Of a stretch of DNA of 64,000 nucleotides, positions 9,036 through 19,916 are shown piece after piece. Positions within the stretch are counted from its first letter, which is position 1. Each line of letters opens with the position of its first letter. The translations under genes and the position numbers were made by a program. A model generated the notes under the pieces. That model was not told the origin of the DNA. It searched no databases and saw only the letters and a list, made by a program, of their open reading frames with translations. The DNA is from an uncultured Bacteroidales bacterium (lineage in GTDB: Bacteria; Bacteroidota; Bacteroidia; Bacteroidales; FEN-979), in NCBI GenBank assembly GCA_903913885.1, contig CAIWMX010000095.1, positions 1 to 64,000 on the forward strand. The letters run 5' to 3'.

Positions 9036-10439
9036 ATGCCTGAAAAAATCAGCGACCGGACCATTTTCTCACTGTCGGAGGTGACCAGGAGCATCCAGAA
9101 AACCCTTTCTGAAAGGTACACGCGTACGTTCTGGGTCAAGGCGGAGATGAACAGGCTGAACCGTTACCCCCAGTCGGGCCATTGCTATCCTGACCTTGTC
9201 GAAAAGTTGGAAGGGAAGATCGTCGCCGAGATCAGGTCAACCATCTGGAAAGATGATTTTCAGCGCATCAACGACAACTTCCTGAAGGTTTTGCATGAGC
9301 CGCTGAAAAGCGGGATCAATATCCTGTTTTGCGCGAAGATCTCCTACAACCCAGTTCATGGGTTGAGCCTGTCGATTGTGGATATCGATCCGTCATACTC
9401 GCTTGGCGAGCTTGAAAAAGAAAAACAGCTTACCATTGAGAAGATCAGGCAGGAGGGAATCTTCAATGCCAACAAATCCCTGAAACCGGAACTCCTGCTA
9501 AAAAGAATCGCCATCATTTCGGTCGACACCAGCAAAGGATATTCCGATTTCAGGGCCGTTCTGGATGGTAACGAGTGGGGCTATCAATTTTTTCACATGC
9601 TCTTTCCATCGCTGCTACAGGGCGAACATGCCGTCGAATCGATCCTCGGCCAGCTTGACAGGATCAGGAAGGTCATCTGTCATTTCGACGCGGTGGCGAT
9701 CATCCGCGGCGGCGGCGGAGATGTCGGGCTGACCTGTTACAATCACTATGAGTTGTCAAGGGCAGTGGCCTTGTTCCCGATTCCCGTGATCACCGGCATC
9801 GGACATTCAACCAATGAAACCGTTGCGGAAATGATCGCCTACAAAAACGCCATCACGCCGACCGAACTGGCCGATTACCTGATCCAGCGGTTCCATAATT
9901 TCTCAGTTCCGCTGGGTAAGGCACAGGAATTTATTATTGAGCGGTTTTCATCGAGGATGAGGGAAGAAAAATTGCGCGTTTTGAACGCCGTGCGGTATTT
10001 CAAATCGGTGACCATCGCGAACCTTGCTGCAGGAAGGAGTCATATTCAGCATGAACTGTCTGCCCTTGCGCAGCAAACCGACTATCTGGTTAAACGCCGG
10101 CGACACGACCATGCATTGATTTTGTCGGGATTGCAAAAAAACAACCAGATGCTGATCCTCCGATGCAGCCAGCATGTAAGCCAGACGGCATACGAATTAA
10201 AAAAAGAGGTGATTTCGTTCCTTAAAGCAGGGAGCATTTCGCTTGGGGCCATCGAAAAAAACGTTGATTTAGTTGACCCGAAAAACGTGCTGAACCGGGG
10301 GTATAGCATTACCCTTGTCAACGGCAGGGTGTTGAAAAGTGCCGGAGACACCGTTGAAGGAACCATCCTGAAAACAATCCTCGCCGACGGGGAAATTATC
10401 AGTGTTACCACAACCATAAACAAAACTGACCAGCCATGA
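9036..10439 (+). CDS. xseA: Exodeoxyribonuclease VII large subunit
   Basis: FWVKAEMNRLN, IIRGGGGDVGL, PVITGIGHSTNETVAEMIA. Confidence 0.93.
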   Translation: MPEKISDRTIFSLSEVTRSIQKTLSERYTRTFWVKAEMNRLNRYPQSGHCYPDLVEKLEGKIVAEIRSTIWKDDFQRINDNFLKVLHEPLKSGINILFCAKISYNPVHGLSLSIVDIDPSYSLGELEKEKQLTIEKIRQEGIFNANKSLKPELLLKRIAIISVDTSKGYSDFRAVLDGNEWGYQFFHMLFPSLLQGEHAVESILGQLDRIRKVICHFDAVAIIRGGGGDVGLTCYNHYELSRAVALFPIPVITGIGHSTNETVAEMIAYKNAITPTELADYLIQRFHNFSVPLGKAQEFIIERFSSRMREEKLRVLNAVRYFKSVTIANLAAGRSHIQHELSALAQQTDYLVKRRRHDHALILSGLQKNNQMLILRCSQHVSQTAYELKKEVISFLKAGSISLGAIEKNVDLVDPKNVLNRGYSITLVNGRVLKSAGDTVEGTILKTILADGEIISVTTTINKTDQP

Positions 10440-10648
10440 AGGAGAAACCAAACTACACGGAAGCCTTTGAAGAACTTCAGGAAATTGTCTCTGAAATTGA
10501 GCGGGGAGACATCTCTGTTGATGAATTATCTGATAAGGTAAAAAGAGCGGCAGTCCTGATTAAAATCTGCAAAAACAAACTCGCCGCAACCGAAGGCGAT
10601 GTAATCGCCATCCTCAAAGAACTCGAATCCAACGACACCCCCGGCTAA
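10436..10648 (+). CDS. xseB: Exodeoxyribonuclease VII small subunit
   Basis: 70 aa, YTEAFEELQEIVSEIERGDISVDELSDKVKRA, overlaps xseA end. Confidence 0.92.
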   Translation: MKEKPNYTEAFEELQEIVSEIERGDISVDELSDKVKRAAVLIKICKNKLAATEGDVIAILKELESNDTPG

Positions 10649-10654
10649 AAACCC

Positions 10655-10700
10655 CACGTCCTTCGTCCCTCGTCCCTCGTGCTTCGTAACACGTCCTACG
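10655..10700 (+). repeat. Tandem 7-mer cgtccct/cgtcctt-like array between convergent xseB and radA
   Basis: cacgtccttcgtccctcgtccctcgtgcttcgtaacacgtcctacgt. Confidence 0.85.
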
Positions 10701-12063
10701 TAAACAGTTTCCTGTAAACATCCTCAATCCGCGACTCGGTGACGATTTTAATGGAATAGCGCTTGAAATCCAGTCCTTTGGTATTATACCTTGAGATGAA
10801 GATCCGTTCAAAACCGAGCTTGTCGGCTTCTGAAATCCGTTGTTCCACGCGGTTGATGGGACGGATTTCACCGCTCAGCCCAACCTCTGCTGCAAAACAG
10901 GTTTTTGAGTCGACCGGCGAGTCCTGGTTTGAGGAGAGCACGGCTGCCACTACGGCAAGGTCGATGGCAGGGTCGTCAACCTTGATGCCGCCTGCTATGT
11001 TGAGGAAAACATCCTTGTGGCCGAGCCTGAACCCGCTGCGTTTCTCCAGTACGGCAAGCAGCATGTTGAGGCGCCTCACGTCGAAACCGGTGGTCGAACG
11101 CTGGGGTGTGCCATACACGGCACTGCTTACCAGGGCCTGGGTTTCGATCAGCATGGGGCGCTGCCCCTCGATCATGGCGGCGATCGCGATGCCGCTTACC
11201 TGTTCGTCGCGCTGGCTGAGCAATATTTCCGAAGGGTTTGAGACTTCCCGGAGGCCGGTATCGTTCATTTCATAGATCCCGAGCTCTGATGTTGACCCGA
11301 AGCGGTTTTTGAGCGAACGCAGGATGCGGTAGCCGTAATTCCGGTCGCCTTCAAACTGCAATACCGTATCAACCATGTGTTCGAGGATCTTGGGGCCTGC
11401 AAGGCTGCCATCCTTGGTAATATGCCCGATAAGGAAGACCGGGGTGTTGGTGATCTTTGAATATTTCTGAAGCCCGGCAGCACACTCCTTGATCTGCGAA
11501 ACGCTGCCGGCCGATGAGTCGATGAGATCGGTTTGCAGGGTTTGAATGGAATCGACCACAATGATGCCCGGATGCAGCGACTCAAGGTGTCTGTAAATGG
11601 CTTCGGTGTTGGTTTCGGTAAGGATATAACAGTTTTCGTTCCGGCTTCCTAGTCGTTCGGCCCTCATTTTAATCTGCTGGTCGCTCTCCTCGCCGCTGAT
11701 ATACAGGATTTTCTGGTCGGCACACTTCATGGCCACCTGCAACATCAGCGTCGACTTTCCAATCCCGGGCTCGCCCCCGATCAGGGTAAGCGAACCTGCA
11801 ACAAGGCCCCCGCCAAGCACCCGGTTGAGTTCCTGGTCATGTGTGTTGATGCGGGCTTCATGGCTGAAAACGACTTCAGATATCTTTACAGGAACCACTG
11901 ACCTGGGATCACGGATCCCCGACGCCATGGACCCTTTCTCTTCACGTTGAATCACCTCTTCCACGAACGTGTTCCACTCGCCGCAGGCATTGCATTTGCC
12001 CATCCACTTGGGGGACTGTACGCCACAACTCTGGCAGAAAAAGGCGGTTTTGACCTTGGACAT
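10696..12063 (-). CDS. radA: DNA repair protein RadA
   Basis: CQSCGVQSPKWMGKCNACGEWNT zinc finger, GGEPGIGKST, KNRFGSTSE motif. Confidence 0.95.
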   Translation of the reverse strand: MSKVKTAFFCQSCGVQSPKWMGKCNACGEWNTFVEEVIQREEKGSMASGIRDPRSVVPVKISEVVFSHEARINTHDQELNRVLGGGLVAGSLTLIGGEPGIGKSTLMLQVAMKCADQKILYISGEESDQQIKMRAERLGSRNENCYILTETNTEAIYRHLESLHPGIIVVDSIQTLQTDLIDSSAGSVSQIKECAAGLQKYSKITNTPVFLIGHITKDGSLAGPKILEHMVDTVLQFEGDRNYGYRILRSLKNRFGSTSELGIYEMNDTGLREVSNPSEILLSQRDEQVSGIAIAAMIEGQRPMLIETQALVSSAVYGTPQRSTTGFDVRRLNMLLAVLEKRSGFRLGHKDVFLNIAGGIKVDDPAIDLAVVAAVLSSNQDSPVDSKTCFAAEVGLSGEIRPINRVEQRISEADKLGFERIFISRYNTKGLDFKRYSIKIVTESRIEDVYRKLFT

Positions 12064-12066
12064 GAT

Positions 12067-12160
12067 AGATGGTAAAATGGTGAAATGGTGAAATTGTAAA
12101 ATTGTAAAATGGTAAAATGGTAAAATGGTGAAATGGTAAAATGGTAAAATGGTAAAATTG
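12067..12160 (+). repeat. Tandem ~9-bp (ggtaaaatg) array directly upstream of the radA start
   Basis: atggtaaaatggtgaaatggtgaaattgtaaaattgtaaaatgg... Confidence 0.9.
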
Positions 12161-12206
12161 GATCTTAGGGGTGGTTGGGAGGTGAGATTATGGATTGGGT
12201 TGGTTT

Positions 12207-12704
12207 TTACAAATGAACTTTTTGGGCGAGTTCGATGGTGTGGCTGGTAGAGTAACCTTTTGTAAGTTCGATGGTCACCACTTCGCCGCCGCGGGCTTTT
12301 ACCACATCGGAGCCAACGATTTCTTTGCCATCGTAATCTTTTCCTTTAACAAGCACATCGGGCTGTACGAATTTGATCAGTTCGAGGGGGGTGTTTTCAT
12401 CAAACACGACGATGGCGTCGACAAATGACAATGCTGCCAGGATCACCGCGCGCGCCTCCTCTTTGTTTACAGGGCGATGGGCTCCCTTGATCCGTCTTAC
12501 CGAATCATCTGAATTAAGTCCGACGATGAGGATATCGCCCAGCTCGCGTGCCTGGGAAAGATACTCGATATGCCCAAGGTGCAGCACATCAAAGCATCCA
12601 TTGCTGAAAACGATCTTTTTATCTTTGAAACGCCAAACTGCAAGTTGATGCTGAAGATGGTCCCAGGTGTATATTTTTGCCCTGATCTGATTAAGCCTTT
12701 CCAT
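12207..12704 (-). CDS. rfaE2: Heptose-1-phosphate adenylyltransferase-like nucleotidyltransferase (RfaE2 domain)
   Basis: VFSNGCFDVLHLGHIEYLSQARELGD, VKGKDYDGKEIVG. Confidence 0.88.
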   Translation of the reverse strand: MERLNQIRAKIYTWDHLQHQLAVWRFKDKKIVFSNGCFDVLHLGHIEYLSQARELGDILIVGLNSDDSVRRIKGAHRPVNKEEARAVILAALSFVDAIVVFDENTPLELIKFVQPDVLVKGKDYDGKEIVGSDVVKARGGEVVTIELTKGYSTSHTIELAQKVHL

Positions 12705-13746
12705 TGGTTTCCTTGTTGAATGAAAGTAAAATTAATGAAATTCCTCCGACCACCATGATCATGGTGGTTTGGGCGGTCCATGAGATCCACCCCAGGGCAA
12801 GCCCGGTTGTCCGGGTGATCCCGTACAATAACAATGTTTCCTGGATAATCGCAGGGTAAAGCCCGATGCCCCCGGGGGTAACCATGATCCCGACACTTCC
12901 CAGCACAAGGCAGGAAAGCCCCGCACCCGGGCTGAGCGCTCCTGTTTCGGGGAAGCAGAAGAAGCAAACATAGATCATGAAAAAATAGAGCGTCCAGATG
13001 GCAATGGAATAGAACACAAACAGCCCGGGTTTGCGGATCTGGCTAAGGGATTTTAGTCCTTCCCAGAAACCAAGGACCACCCTGGTAATTTTCTGAAACA
13101 GGTGGGACCCCGCGATCTTTTTCCGCAACAGGAAAATTACACCTATCGCCAGGAGCAGTAGCACCACACCCGAGAGGATAAAAACCTTACTGAAAATCGG
13201 ATTCTGGAATTTTTCAGTCACCCACTCCATAAATTTCGGATAGATGTTGGTGTTCAGGTAATGGCCAATGGTGCCTGCCTGGGTTCCTACCATCAGAAAA
13301 AACAGGAGTATGAATATAATCATGTCGATGGTACGTTCGGTTATCACAGTACCGAACGATTTATTGAAGGGGATCTTTTCATACCTGGAGAGGATCCCGC
13401 AGCGGGTAACCTCGCCCAGGCGCGGAAATGCCATGTTCGCGAAATAACCGACCATCACTGCAAAGAAGGTGTTTTTAAAGGAGGGATGATACCCCATGGG
13501 ATCAAAGAAAAGCATCCAACGCAAGGCACGAAGCACGTGGCTTAAAATGCCCATGCTGATGGCAAGAATGACCCAGTTGTAATTGGCCGTCCTGAATGAA
13601 TGAATGATCTGGGTCCGTTCTTCCGGGGTTAACCCTCGCAGCGACAACCAGATAATGAAAAGCCCAAGGCCCAGGAAAACAGTAAATTTAATGAAGGTAG
13701 CCAACCTGTTTTTCCGGGGCATTTCTTCGGTAAGGATTTCGGTCAT
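12691..13746 (-). CDS. Lysylphosphatidylglycerol synthase transmembrane domain (UPF0104) protein
   Basis: Multi-[52 protein letters not shown]. Confidence 0.88.
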   Translation of the reverse strand: MTEILTEEMPRKNRLATFIKFTVFLGLGLFIIWLSLRGLTPEERTQIIHSFRTANYNWVILAISMGILSHVLRALRWMLFFDPMGYHPSFKNTFFAVMVGYFANMAFPRLGEVTRCGILSRYEKIPFNKSFGTVITERTIDMIIFILLFFLMVGTQAGTIGHYLNTNIYPKFMEWVTEKFQNPIFSKVFILSGVVLLLLAIGVIFLLRKKIAGSHLFQKITRVVLGFWEGLKSLSQIRKPGLFVFYSIAIWTLYFFMIYVCFFCFPETGALSPGAGLSCLVLGSVGIMVTPGGIGLYPAIIQETLLLYGITRTTGLALGWISWTAQTTMIMVVGGISLILLSFNKETNGKA

Positions 13747-14114
13747 TCCCGCGGTGTTTTACCCTTGATAAGTTTATTGTTTGCATCAGGAAATGCGATG
13801 GAAGGCTTGAACTGTTTGGCTTCTTCAAAATCCATCGCGGCATATGAGACAATGATTACCAGGTCGTTGGGTAAAAATTTCCGCGCTGCGGCCCCGTTCA
13901 GACAGATGACTCCGCTTGCGCGTTCTCCTTTGATTACGTATGTTTCAATCCGTTCGCCATTGTTGATGTTTAAAACCTGTACCTTTTCAAATTCAATCAG
14001 GTTCGATTCGTTCATCAGATCTTCGTCAATCGTAATACTGCCAACATAGTTGATGTTGGCCTCGGTGACGGTGGCACGATGGATTTTCGATTTTAAAACT
14101 TGAATCTGCATCAT
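13743..14114 (-). CDS. panD: Aspartate 1-decarboxylase
   Basis: [23 protein letters not shown] with G-S processing site. Confidence 0.94.
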   Translation of the reverse strand: MMQIQVLKSKIHRATVTEANINYVGSITIDEDLMNESNLIEFEKVQVLNINNGERIETYVIKGERASGVICLNGAAARKFLPNDLVIIVSYAAMDFEEAKQFKPSIAFPDANNKLIKGKTPRE

Positions 14115-14123
14115 GCGGCAAAA

Positions 14124-14975
14124 TTACAAAAAAAGTTCAATATTGTCGATCAGACGAACATCGCCAAGAAAAACCGCCGCAAAAACCATCCCCCGCTCCT
14201 TATGGCTCCAGTTTTCAAGGGGCACGAGGGTTTCCCGGTCGCCGATTTCGAGATATTCAATACGCAGGTCAGGGGTTTCCTGGATTTTCTTCATGGCCCA
14301 TTCTTTAAGTGCCTTTACAGGCATTTTCCCTGCTTTTTCCTTCATTTTCGACAATACCTGGTAAATTTCAGGCGCCTGGCTTCGTTCAGCAATAGTCAGG
14401 CGCATGTTGCGCGAACTCATAGCCAGGCCGTCAGGCTCGCGTACTGTTTCACAGGCGATGATCGCGACAGGGAGTTTAAGTGAATTGACCATGTGGCGGA
14501 TGATGGCCAATTGCTGGAAGTCTTTTTTCCCGAAATAGGCCCGGGTTGGGTTTACAACGGCAAATAATTTATTCACGATGGTTGCCACCCCCTTAAAATG
14601 TCCGGGTCGGAATTTCCCTTCCATAACTTTATCAAGCAATCCAAATTCAAGGTCAATGCCTTCAGTTTCTCCTTCCGGGTACATTTCGGCGGCCGTGGGT
14701 GCAAAGAGTACATCGCAGCCGCTTGCCCTGAGCAGTTTGGCATCACGGGCCAGTGTTCGCGGGTATTTTTCCAGGTCTTCCTTGTTGTTGAACTGGGTAG
14801 GGTTCACAAAGATGCTGCAGACCGTCAGCATATTCTCCGTTTTTGACCGGTTCACGAGGGAGATATGGCCCTCATGCAGGGCGCCCATGGTGGGTACGAA
14901 CCCGATGCTGTAACCCTTCTCCGCTTTGCCGGCGAGGTATTCCCGTGTTTCCCTGATGGTGGTAAATTGCTTCAT
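14124..14975 (-). CDS. panC: Pantoate--beta-alanine ligase
   Basis: VPTMGALHEGHISLV, FVNPTQFN, FGKKDFQQL; start trimmed to MKQFTTI. Confidence 0.94.
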   Translation of the reverse strand: MKQFTTIRETREYLAGKAEKGYSIGFVPTMGALHEGHISLVNRSKTENMLTVCSIFVNPTQFNNKEDLEKYPRTLARDAKLLRASGCDVLFAPTAAEMYPEGETEGIDLEFGLLDKVMEGKFRPGHFKGVATIVNKLFAVVNPTRAYFGKKDFQQLAIIRHMVNSLKLPVAIIACETVREPDGLAMSSRNMRLTIAERSQAPEIYQVLSKMKEKAGKMPVKALKEWAMKKIQETPDLRIEYLEIGDRETLVPLENWSHKERGMVFAAVFLGDVRLIDNIELFL

Positions 14976-15057
14976 GCCTGGTGTGTTATCAGGAACTGGC
15001 TGGCTGGAAAATACTTCAGGCCGGTCGTTCTTTCTCTGCTTGTTGCAAAAGTGCAAA

Positions 15058-15091
15058 AAAAAACCGTCCGCGCGGTACGGGACGGTTTTTT
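15058..15091 (-). terminator. Likely intrinsic terminator of amt (minus strand)
   Basis: 12-bp arms aaaaaaccgtcc / ggacggtttttt between amt stop and panC start. Confidence 0.75.
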
Positions 15092-15107
15092 GGTGTTTGA
15101 ATATCAA

Positions 15108-16337
15108 TTACAGTGATCCTTCGTCGTAAGCTTTTTCACCATGAAGCGCCACATCAAGGCCTGCTTTTTCTTCGCCTTCCGAAACCCTTACACGGGTTAC
15201 CAGGTTGATCAGGGCAAGCATGATGTAGGTGAATATGAAGGCATAAGCTGATGCAGCTACTACCGTGATAAGCTGCTTGAAGAAGAAGGAGGTTTGTCCG
15301 TACCACAACCCGTTTGTTACAACGGCAGGGTTAACAGCACTATAGGCAAAAACGCCAAGAAGGATCGTGCCAAGCACGCCGCCGATCCCGTGTACACCCC
15401 ACACGTCGAGGGCATCGTCCCATTTTAACTTGTTCTTTAATTGCACTGCCAGGTAGCATGTGGCACCGGCCGCAATTCCTATAAGGGGTGCCGACCACAT
15501 GGGCACAAAGCCCGCACAGGGCGTTATCGTGGCCAACCCGGCAATCGAACCTGTGAGCAACCCGAGAAGTTTGGGCCTGCCTTCCCTGATCCACTCGATG
15601 GCTACCCATGCCGCCGTTGCAAAGGATGCTGCAACATCGGTGTTGATGAAAGCCAGCGCGGTGATCTTATCCACCTGCAATTCGCTGCCGGCGTTGAAAC
15701 CATACCAGCCAAACCAAAGCAGGCCGCTACCGATGGCAACCAGTGGAATACTGTTCGGGGTTGAATTTTTATCGCTCCGCGCACCCACATAGAAAACAGA
15801 AGCCAGTGCGGCAAAACCAGCCGTAGCGTGTACCACGATACCACCTGCAAAATCAAGAACACCCCATTGGGCGAGCAGGCCGTTGCCCCAGATCATGTGT
15901 ACGAACGGGTAGTAAACCATGATCTGCCATACCGTGAGGAAGATCATGTACGACCTGAACGTGACCCGGTTGACAAAGGCACCGGTGATGAGGGCAGGGG
16001 TGATAATGGCGAACATCATCTGGTAAACGAAGAAAACGATTTCAGGAATTTTCCCGTTGCCGGAATACATTGAATCAATGGTGACACCATTCAGGAAAGC
16101 CTTGTCGAAGTTCCCGAAAATGCCTCCCGCCCCGCCGCTGAAACAGAGCGAATAGCCGAAGATAAACCATAGAACCGTTGTCCAGCCCAGCGATGCAAAA
16201 CTCTGGATCATGATCCCGAGAATGTTTCGCTTGGTGGCCAATCCACCGTAGAAAAACGCCAGAGCCGGCGTCATTAACATCACCAGACTTGCCGATAACA
16301 GCATAAAGCCGGTTGAACCTACATCAATTGTTCCCAT
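15108..16337 (-). CDS. amt: Ammonium transporter
   Basis: Amt family: DFAGGIVVHATAGFAALA, WGVHGIGGVLGTILLG. Confidence 0.95.
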   Translation of the reverse strand: MGTIDVGSTGFMLLSASLVMLMTPALAFFYGGLATKRNILGIMIQSFASLGWTTVLWFIFGYSLCFSGGAGGIFGNFDKAFLNGVTIDSMYSGNGKIPEIVFFVYQMMFAIITPALITGAFVNRVTFRSYMIFLTVWQIMVYYPFVHMIWGNGLLAQWGVLDFAGGIVVHATAGFAALASVFYVGARSDKNSTPNSIPLVAIGSGLLWFGWYGFNAGSELQVDKITALAFINTDVAASFATAAWVAIEWIREGRPKLLGLLTGSIAGLATITPCAGFVPMWSAPLIGIAAGATCYLAVQLKNKLKWDDALDVWGVHGIGGVLGTILLGVFAYSAVNPAVVTNGLWYGQTSFFFKQLITVVAASAYAFIFTYIMLALINLVTRVRVSEGEEKAGLDVALHGEKAYDEGSL

Positions 16338-16344
16338 TGTAGTT

Positions 16345-16412
16345 TAATTAAAAATTAAAAATTAAAAATTACGAATTTCACAATTTCACAATTTCGCTAC
16401 CTCGCTACCTCG
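16345..16412 (+). repeat. attaaaa-type 7-mers followed by acaatttc and gctacctc 8-mer repeats
   Basis: ttaaaaattaaaaattaaaaatt ... tttcacaatttcacaatttcgctacctcgctacctcgc. Confidence 0.8.
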
Positions 16413-16416
16413 CAAC

Positions 16417-17274
16417 CTATAGGGTTATTCCAAACACCATAAACACACTCTGCGATTGCGGATTGGTTATGAGGGAGCCATTTACCGGGATGGCAAAATC
16501 TTTGGTGACGGTGATTGTCCTTGACACGGTGAGGCCGGTATTGACGACACCGCCGTAGGGGCCGTACCAGCCTGAGCCGAACGGAATCCCGCCGATAAAC
16601 GGTTTCACGCCAAAACCCTTTACATTGAATTGCCAGGAAGCCTCAAAATAGGTGGAATAGTTGTTGGAGCTGCCTGCTCCATAAACGCCGGCTGCATCTT
16701 TTCCTTTATCATCGCCGTATACAAGCGTTCCGGCATAAAGCTGGAGCGGGAATTTTTCCGGTCCTGCCCAGGAGAGGCATACTTCAACCGTATGACCAGT
16801 GTTGCTGTTTTTAAAATTGAAATAGCGGCTCCCGTTGTTAGGATCAAGGGGATTGGGGATGAAATAGTCGTAAGCCATGAGGGTAAAGCCTTTCAACGAA
16901 TAGGAAAGGAAAAAATCGAATTCGCTGTAATGGCCCATGTTGACAACGGCAGAACCGACCTGTTGCGAATACTGGCCCAGACCGTACGAACCCCAGAATC
17001 CTGCCTTGAAACCGGCGACGGAAAAGGCTACGGAAGGCTGAACGGCGGGGGAGTTGCCGTAATCCGCGCCCCGCCAGATGTAACGGCTTACAACATCGGC
17101 GCCGACGCTGAAAGCAGGGGCGCTCCCGGTCTTATCCTCCATCTTGTTCTCATCCTGAAGCTGGGCATATCCGCAAGTCGAAAATACCAGTACAATTCCT
17201 GTAAGGATAAGGGTTCTGATAAGGGTAGATGATCGTTTCATTGACATGTGATTTGTTATTGTTTTCACATGCAA
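16417..17274 (-). CDS. Putative outer-membrane/porin-like protein (TorF-like)
   Basis: Signal peptide, FSVGADVVSRYIWRGADYGNSPAVQPSVAFSVAGFKAGFWGSYG beta-barrel pattern. Confidence 0.65.
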   Translation of the reverse strand: MHVKTITNHMSMKRSSTLIRTLILTGIVLVFSTCGYAQLQDENKMEDKTGSAPAFSVGADVVSRYIWRGADYGNSPAVQPSVAFSVAGFKAGFWGSYGLGQYSQQVGSAVVNMGHYSEFDFFLSYSLKGFTLMAYDYFIPNPLDPNNGSRYFNFKNSNTGHTVEVCLSWAGPEKFPLQLYAGTLVYGDDKGKDAAGVYGAGSSNNYSTYFEASWQFNVKGFGVKPFIGGIPFGSGWYGPYGGVVNTGLTVSRTITVTKDFAIPVNGSLITNPQSQSVFMVFGITL

Positions 17275-17440
17275 TGTTAGGGTGATCGCAAAAATAGTGC
17301 AATACCGTATACTACTGAAAAATAGTGCCGGAAATCCCTCAGACCTTCTAAGGGTTTAACGTATGGCTTTGACTCCACTCCCAAAACATAAACACTCCTC
17401 TCCTTCCTGCCTGTTGCCTACTGCCTACTGCCTCTCCTCC

Positions 17441-18100
17441 TCAAACCTCCACAATCTTATTCCTGATCGCATACTTGATCAGTTCGACGGTTGATTTAAG
17501 TTCCAGTTTTTTCATGATATGGTTCTTGTGGGTCTCCACGGTACGGATGCTGATGTCGAGTTTGTCGCTGATCTCCTTGTTAATAAATCCTTCGGCGAAA
17601 AGCTTCAGGATCTCGATTTCCCTGGTAGTAAGGGGAACAGGCCCGCGCTGGGGCATGGTGTCGTCTTCCTTGGCTTTACGGACATAGCTGCGGAGCATTA
17701 TCCTTGAGATGGAATCGGCAAAAAACTCCTCTCCCTGGTAAATTGTCTGAATGGCAGTAAGTAGTTCCTCGCGGGAGGTGTTTTTTGGCAGGTAGCCGCG
17801 GGCTCCGGCTTTCACCGAATTAAAAATGAAATCTTCATTCGTGTACATCGACAGGATCAGCACCCTGGTTTCAGGGTATTCAACGCTGACGCGTTTGGTG
17901 ATATCGATGCCGGAGGTGTCGGGCAGGGAAATGTCAAGGATCAGGATGTCGGGAGGTTCTACGGCAATTTTTTCAAAGCACTCCTTCCCTGAGGAAGCTT
18001 CCCCCAGGATCGTCAGATTTTCGGAACTCATGAGCAAGGCTTTGATCCCATCCCGCACCAGCTGATGGTCGTCAACGAGAAAAATCCTGATTTTTGACAT
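17441..18100 (-). CDS. NarL/FixJ-type response regulator
   Basis: REC domain ILILDISLPDTSGID plus LuxR HTH LTTREIEILKLFAEGFINKEISDKLDISIRTVETHKNHIMKKL. Confidence 0.93.
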   Translation of the reverse strand: MSKIRIFLVDDHQLVRDGIKALLMSSENLTILGEASSGKECFEKIAVEPPDILILDISLPDTSGIDITKRVSVEYPETRVLILSMYTNEDFIFNSVKAGARGYLPKNTSREELLTAIQTIYQGEEFFADSISRIMLRSYVRKAKEDDTMPQRGPVPLTTREIEILKLFAEGFINKEISDKLDISIRTVETHKNHIMKKLELKSTVELIKYAIRNKIVEV

Positions 18101-19916
18101 AGGTTATATAGATTGGAACATTGACAGTGATTTTTGAGCCTTTTCCCGGCTCCGACATAATTTCAATACGGCCCTGCAACAGGCTGGCCCGTTCACGCAT
18201 GTTATGGATCCCGTTACCACCTCCCTTTCCGGCCGTTTCGGGCGAAAATCCCTTTCCGTTGTCGCGGATAACGAGGGTTAGCGAATCCTCCCCGCGGCTA
18301 AGTGTGACCCATACCTCACGCGCCCCGGCATGTTTGACGATGTTGCTGATGGCTTCCTGCGTGATCCGGTAGATATAAGTCTTGGTTTTTTTATCCAGGT
18401 CGTCGTAGTCGCCTGCAGCATCAAAGTGGATGCGTAAACCGGAGTGCTCGCCTGTTTCGGAAAAGAGGTTGCGGAATGCAATGGCAATGCCGAAAGCTTC
18501 CAGGACCGACGGCATCAGGTTATTCGAAATCCGCCGGACCTCATCGATGATCTGGTCAAAATATTTTTTCAGTTCCTGGATGGAGTTCCTTATGTCTTTT
18601 CCTTCCTGGTATAACAGACTTTCAAGACGTAGTTTGATGGCAATGAGCAGCTGGCCGATGCCGTCGTGCAACTCCCGGGAGAGGCGTTGCCGTTCCATCT
18701 CCTCCCCGTCGATGACCGACCGCATCCTTCCGAAACGCTCCTGTTGCAGTTCCGTGGTTTTTTCCTTGATCTGACTGGCCATGATGTTGAACGATTCGGT
18801 GAGCGCCCCAATTTCATCCCGGGTTGATACCGGGAGTTCAAGATCATACCTCCCTTCGCCCATGTTAATGGCGGCATCTTTGAGCCGGATCAGCGGTTTT
18901 GTGATGCGTTTGGAGATAAACAGGACAAAAAAGAAAAATACGACCATGATGATCATGCTGAGTAACAGGATCCGCGTACGGGTTTCAAATATCGGGATCA
19001 TGGCTTCCTGAACGTCGATTTCGGCCAGCATAGCCCAATTCAGACCCGGAACCGCGATTTTTTCGTAGGATGAAAGTACCGGTATGCTGCGGTAATCATT
19101 GGTAGTAACAGACCCTTCCATGCCATTCATGGCATTGATGGCCGGCAGGGTATGCACCCTGGTTTTCAGGATCGATCCTGGTTGGAAACGCGACGCGGAA
19201 CGCATCAGGAAATCCCTCCCGACAAGGTAGGTTTCACCACTTAACCCCAGTCCGCTCAACGGGTTGTTATTCAGCATGATTGAATTGATAGCATCAGCCG
19301 GGATCAACAATACCAGCATGCCGCAGGCTGTAGGTTTTCCCTGCATGCTGTCAGTTATCATCGAACCAATCAGCTGGTATGGCGTGCCTGTTCCGCGACC
19401 CTGCATCATATCACACACCACCACAGGCTGGCTATTAAGCTGATTCTGCAGGAATCCGGCCAATGAATCAGGCAGTACGGTGCTCATAGCCTGGCAAACC
19501 GGGTCGGCCGGCTGATGAAAACACCCCGAGATACACCCGCCCTGCCTTCCAAAGATAAAAAATGCTGAAAAATACTGTCCGAACGTGCCAAACTTCTTCG
19601 CGATATTCCTGGCTGTACTATCGGGTACCGAAATTCTTCCCGAGAAACCGGGCTGGCCGGTACGGCTGATCTGCATCGCGGCCTCCTTTATATTTTCAGT
19701 CCCGGCCATGAAGGTGATCTCTCTGATCCGGTCAGCATAAAACTGATCAATCTGGTTCTTTTTTACGATGCGCAGCGAGGTGAGCTGATCAAAAGTCCGG
19801 CTCATAAGCGCCGATTTGGTGCTGTAAAAGGAGACCATGCTGATTATCAATATTGCCCCTGCGCCTAGTAAAACGAAGTAAAGGGTGAGTTTTTCGGTGA
19901 GTGGTGTGTACTTCAT
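18072..19916 (-). CDS. Sensor histidine kinase (HAMP, HisKA_3-type, periplasmic sensor domain)
   Basis: RLSRELHDGIGQLLIAIKLRLESL, HATPase GKGFSPETAGKGGGNGIHNMRERA, two TM segments. Confidence 0.93.
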   Translation of the reverse strand: MKYTPLTEKLTLYFVLLGAGAILIISMVSFYSTKSALMSRTFDQLTSLRIVKKNQIDQFYADRIREITFMAGTENIKEAAMQISRTGQPGFSGRISVPDSTARNIAKKFGTFGQYFSAFFIFGRQGGCISGCFHQPADPVCQAMSTVLPDSLAGFLQNQLNSQPVVVCDMMQGRGTGTPYQLIGSMITDSMQGKPTACGMLVLLIPADAINSIMLNNNPLSGLGLSGETYLVGRDFLMRSASRFQPGSILKTRVHTLPAINAMNGMEGSVTTNDYRSIPVLSSYEKIAVPGLNWAMLAEIDVQEAMIPIFETRTRILLLSMIIMVVFFFFVLFISKRITKPLIRLKDAAINMGEGRYDLELPVSTRDEIGALTESFNIMASQIKEKTTELQQERFGRMRSVIDGEEMERQRLSRELHDGIGQLLIAIKLRLESLLYQEGKDIRNSIQELKKYFDQIIDEVRRISNNLMPSVLEAFGIAIAFRNLFSETGEHSGLRIHFDAAGDYDDLDKKTKTYIYRITQEAISNIVKHAGAREVWVTLSRGEDSLTLVIRDNGKGFSPETAGKGGGNGIHNMRERASLLQGRIEIMSEPGKGSKITVNVPIYITYVKNQDFSR

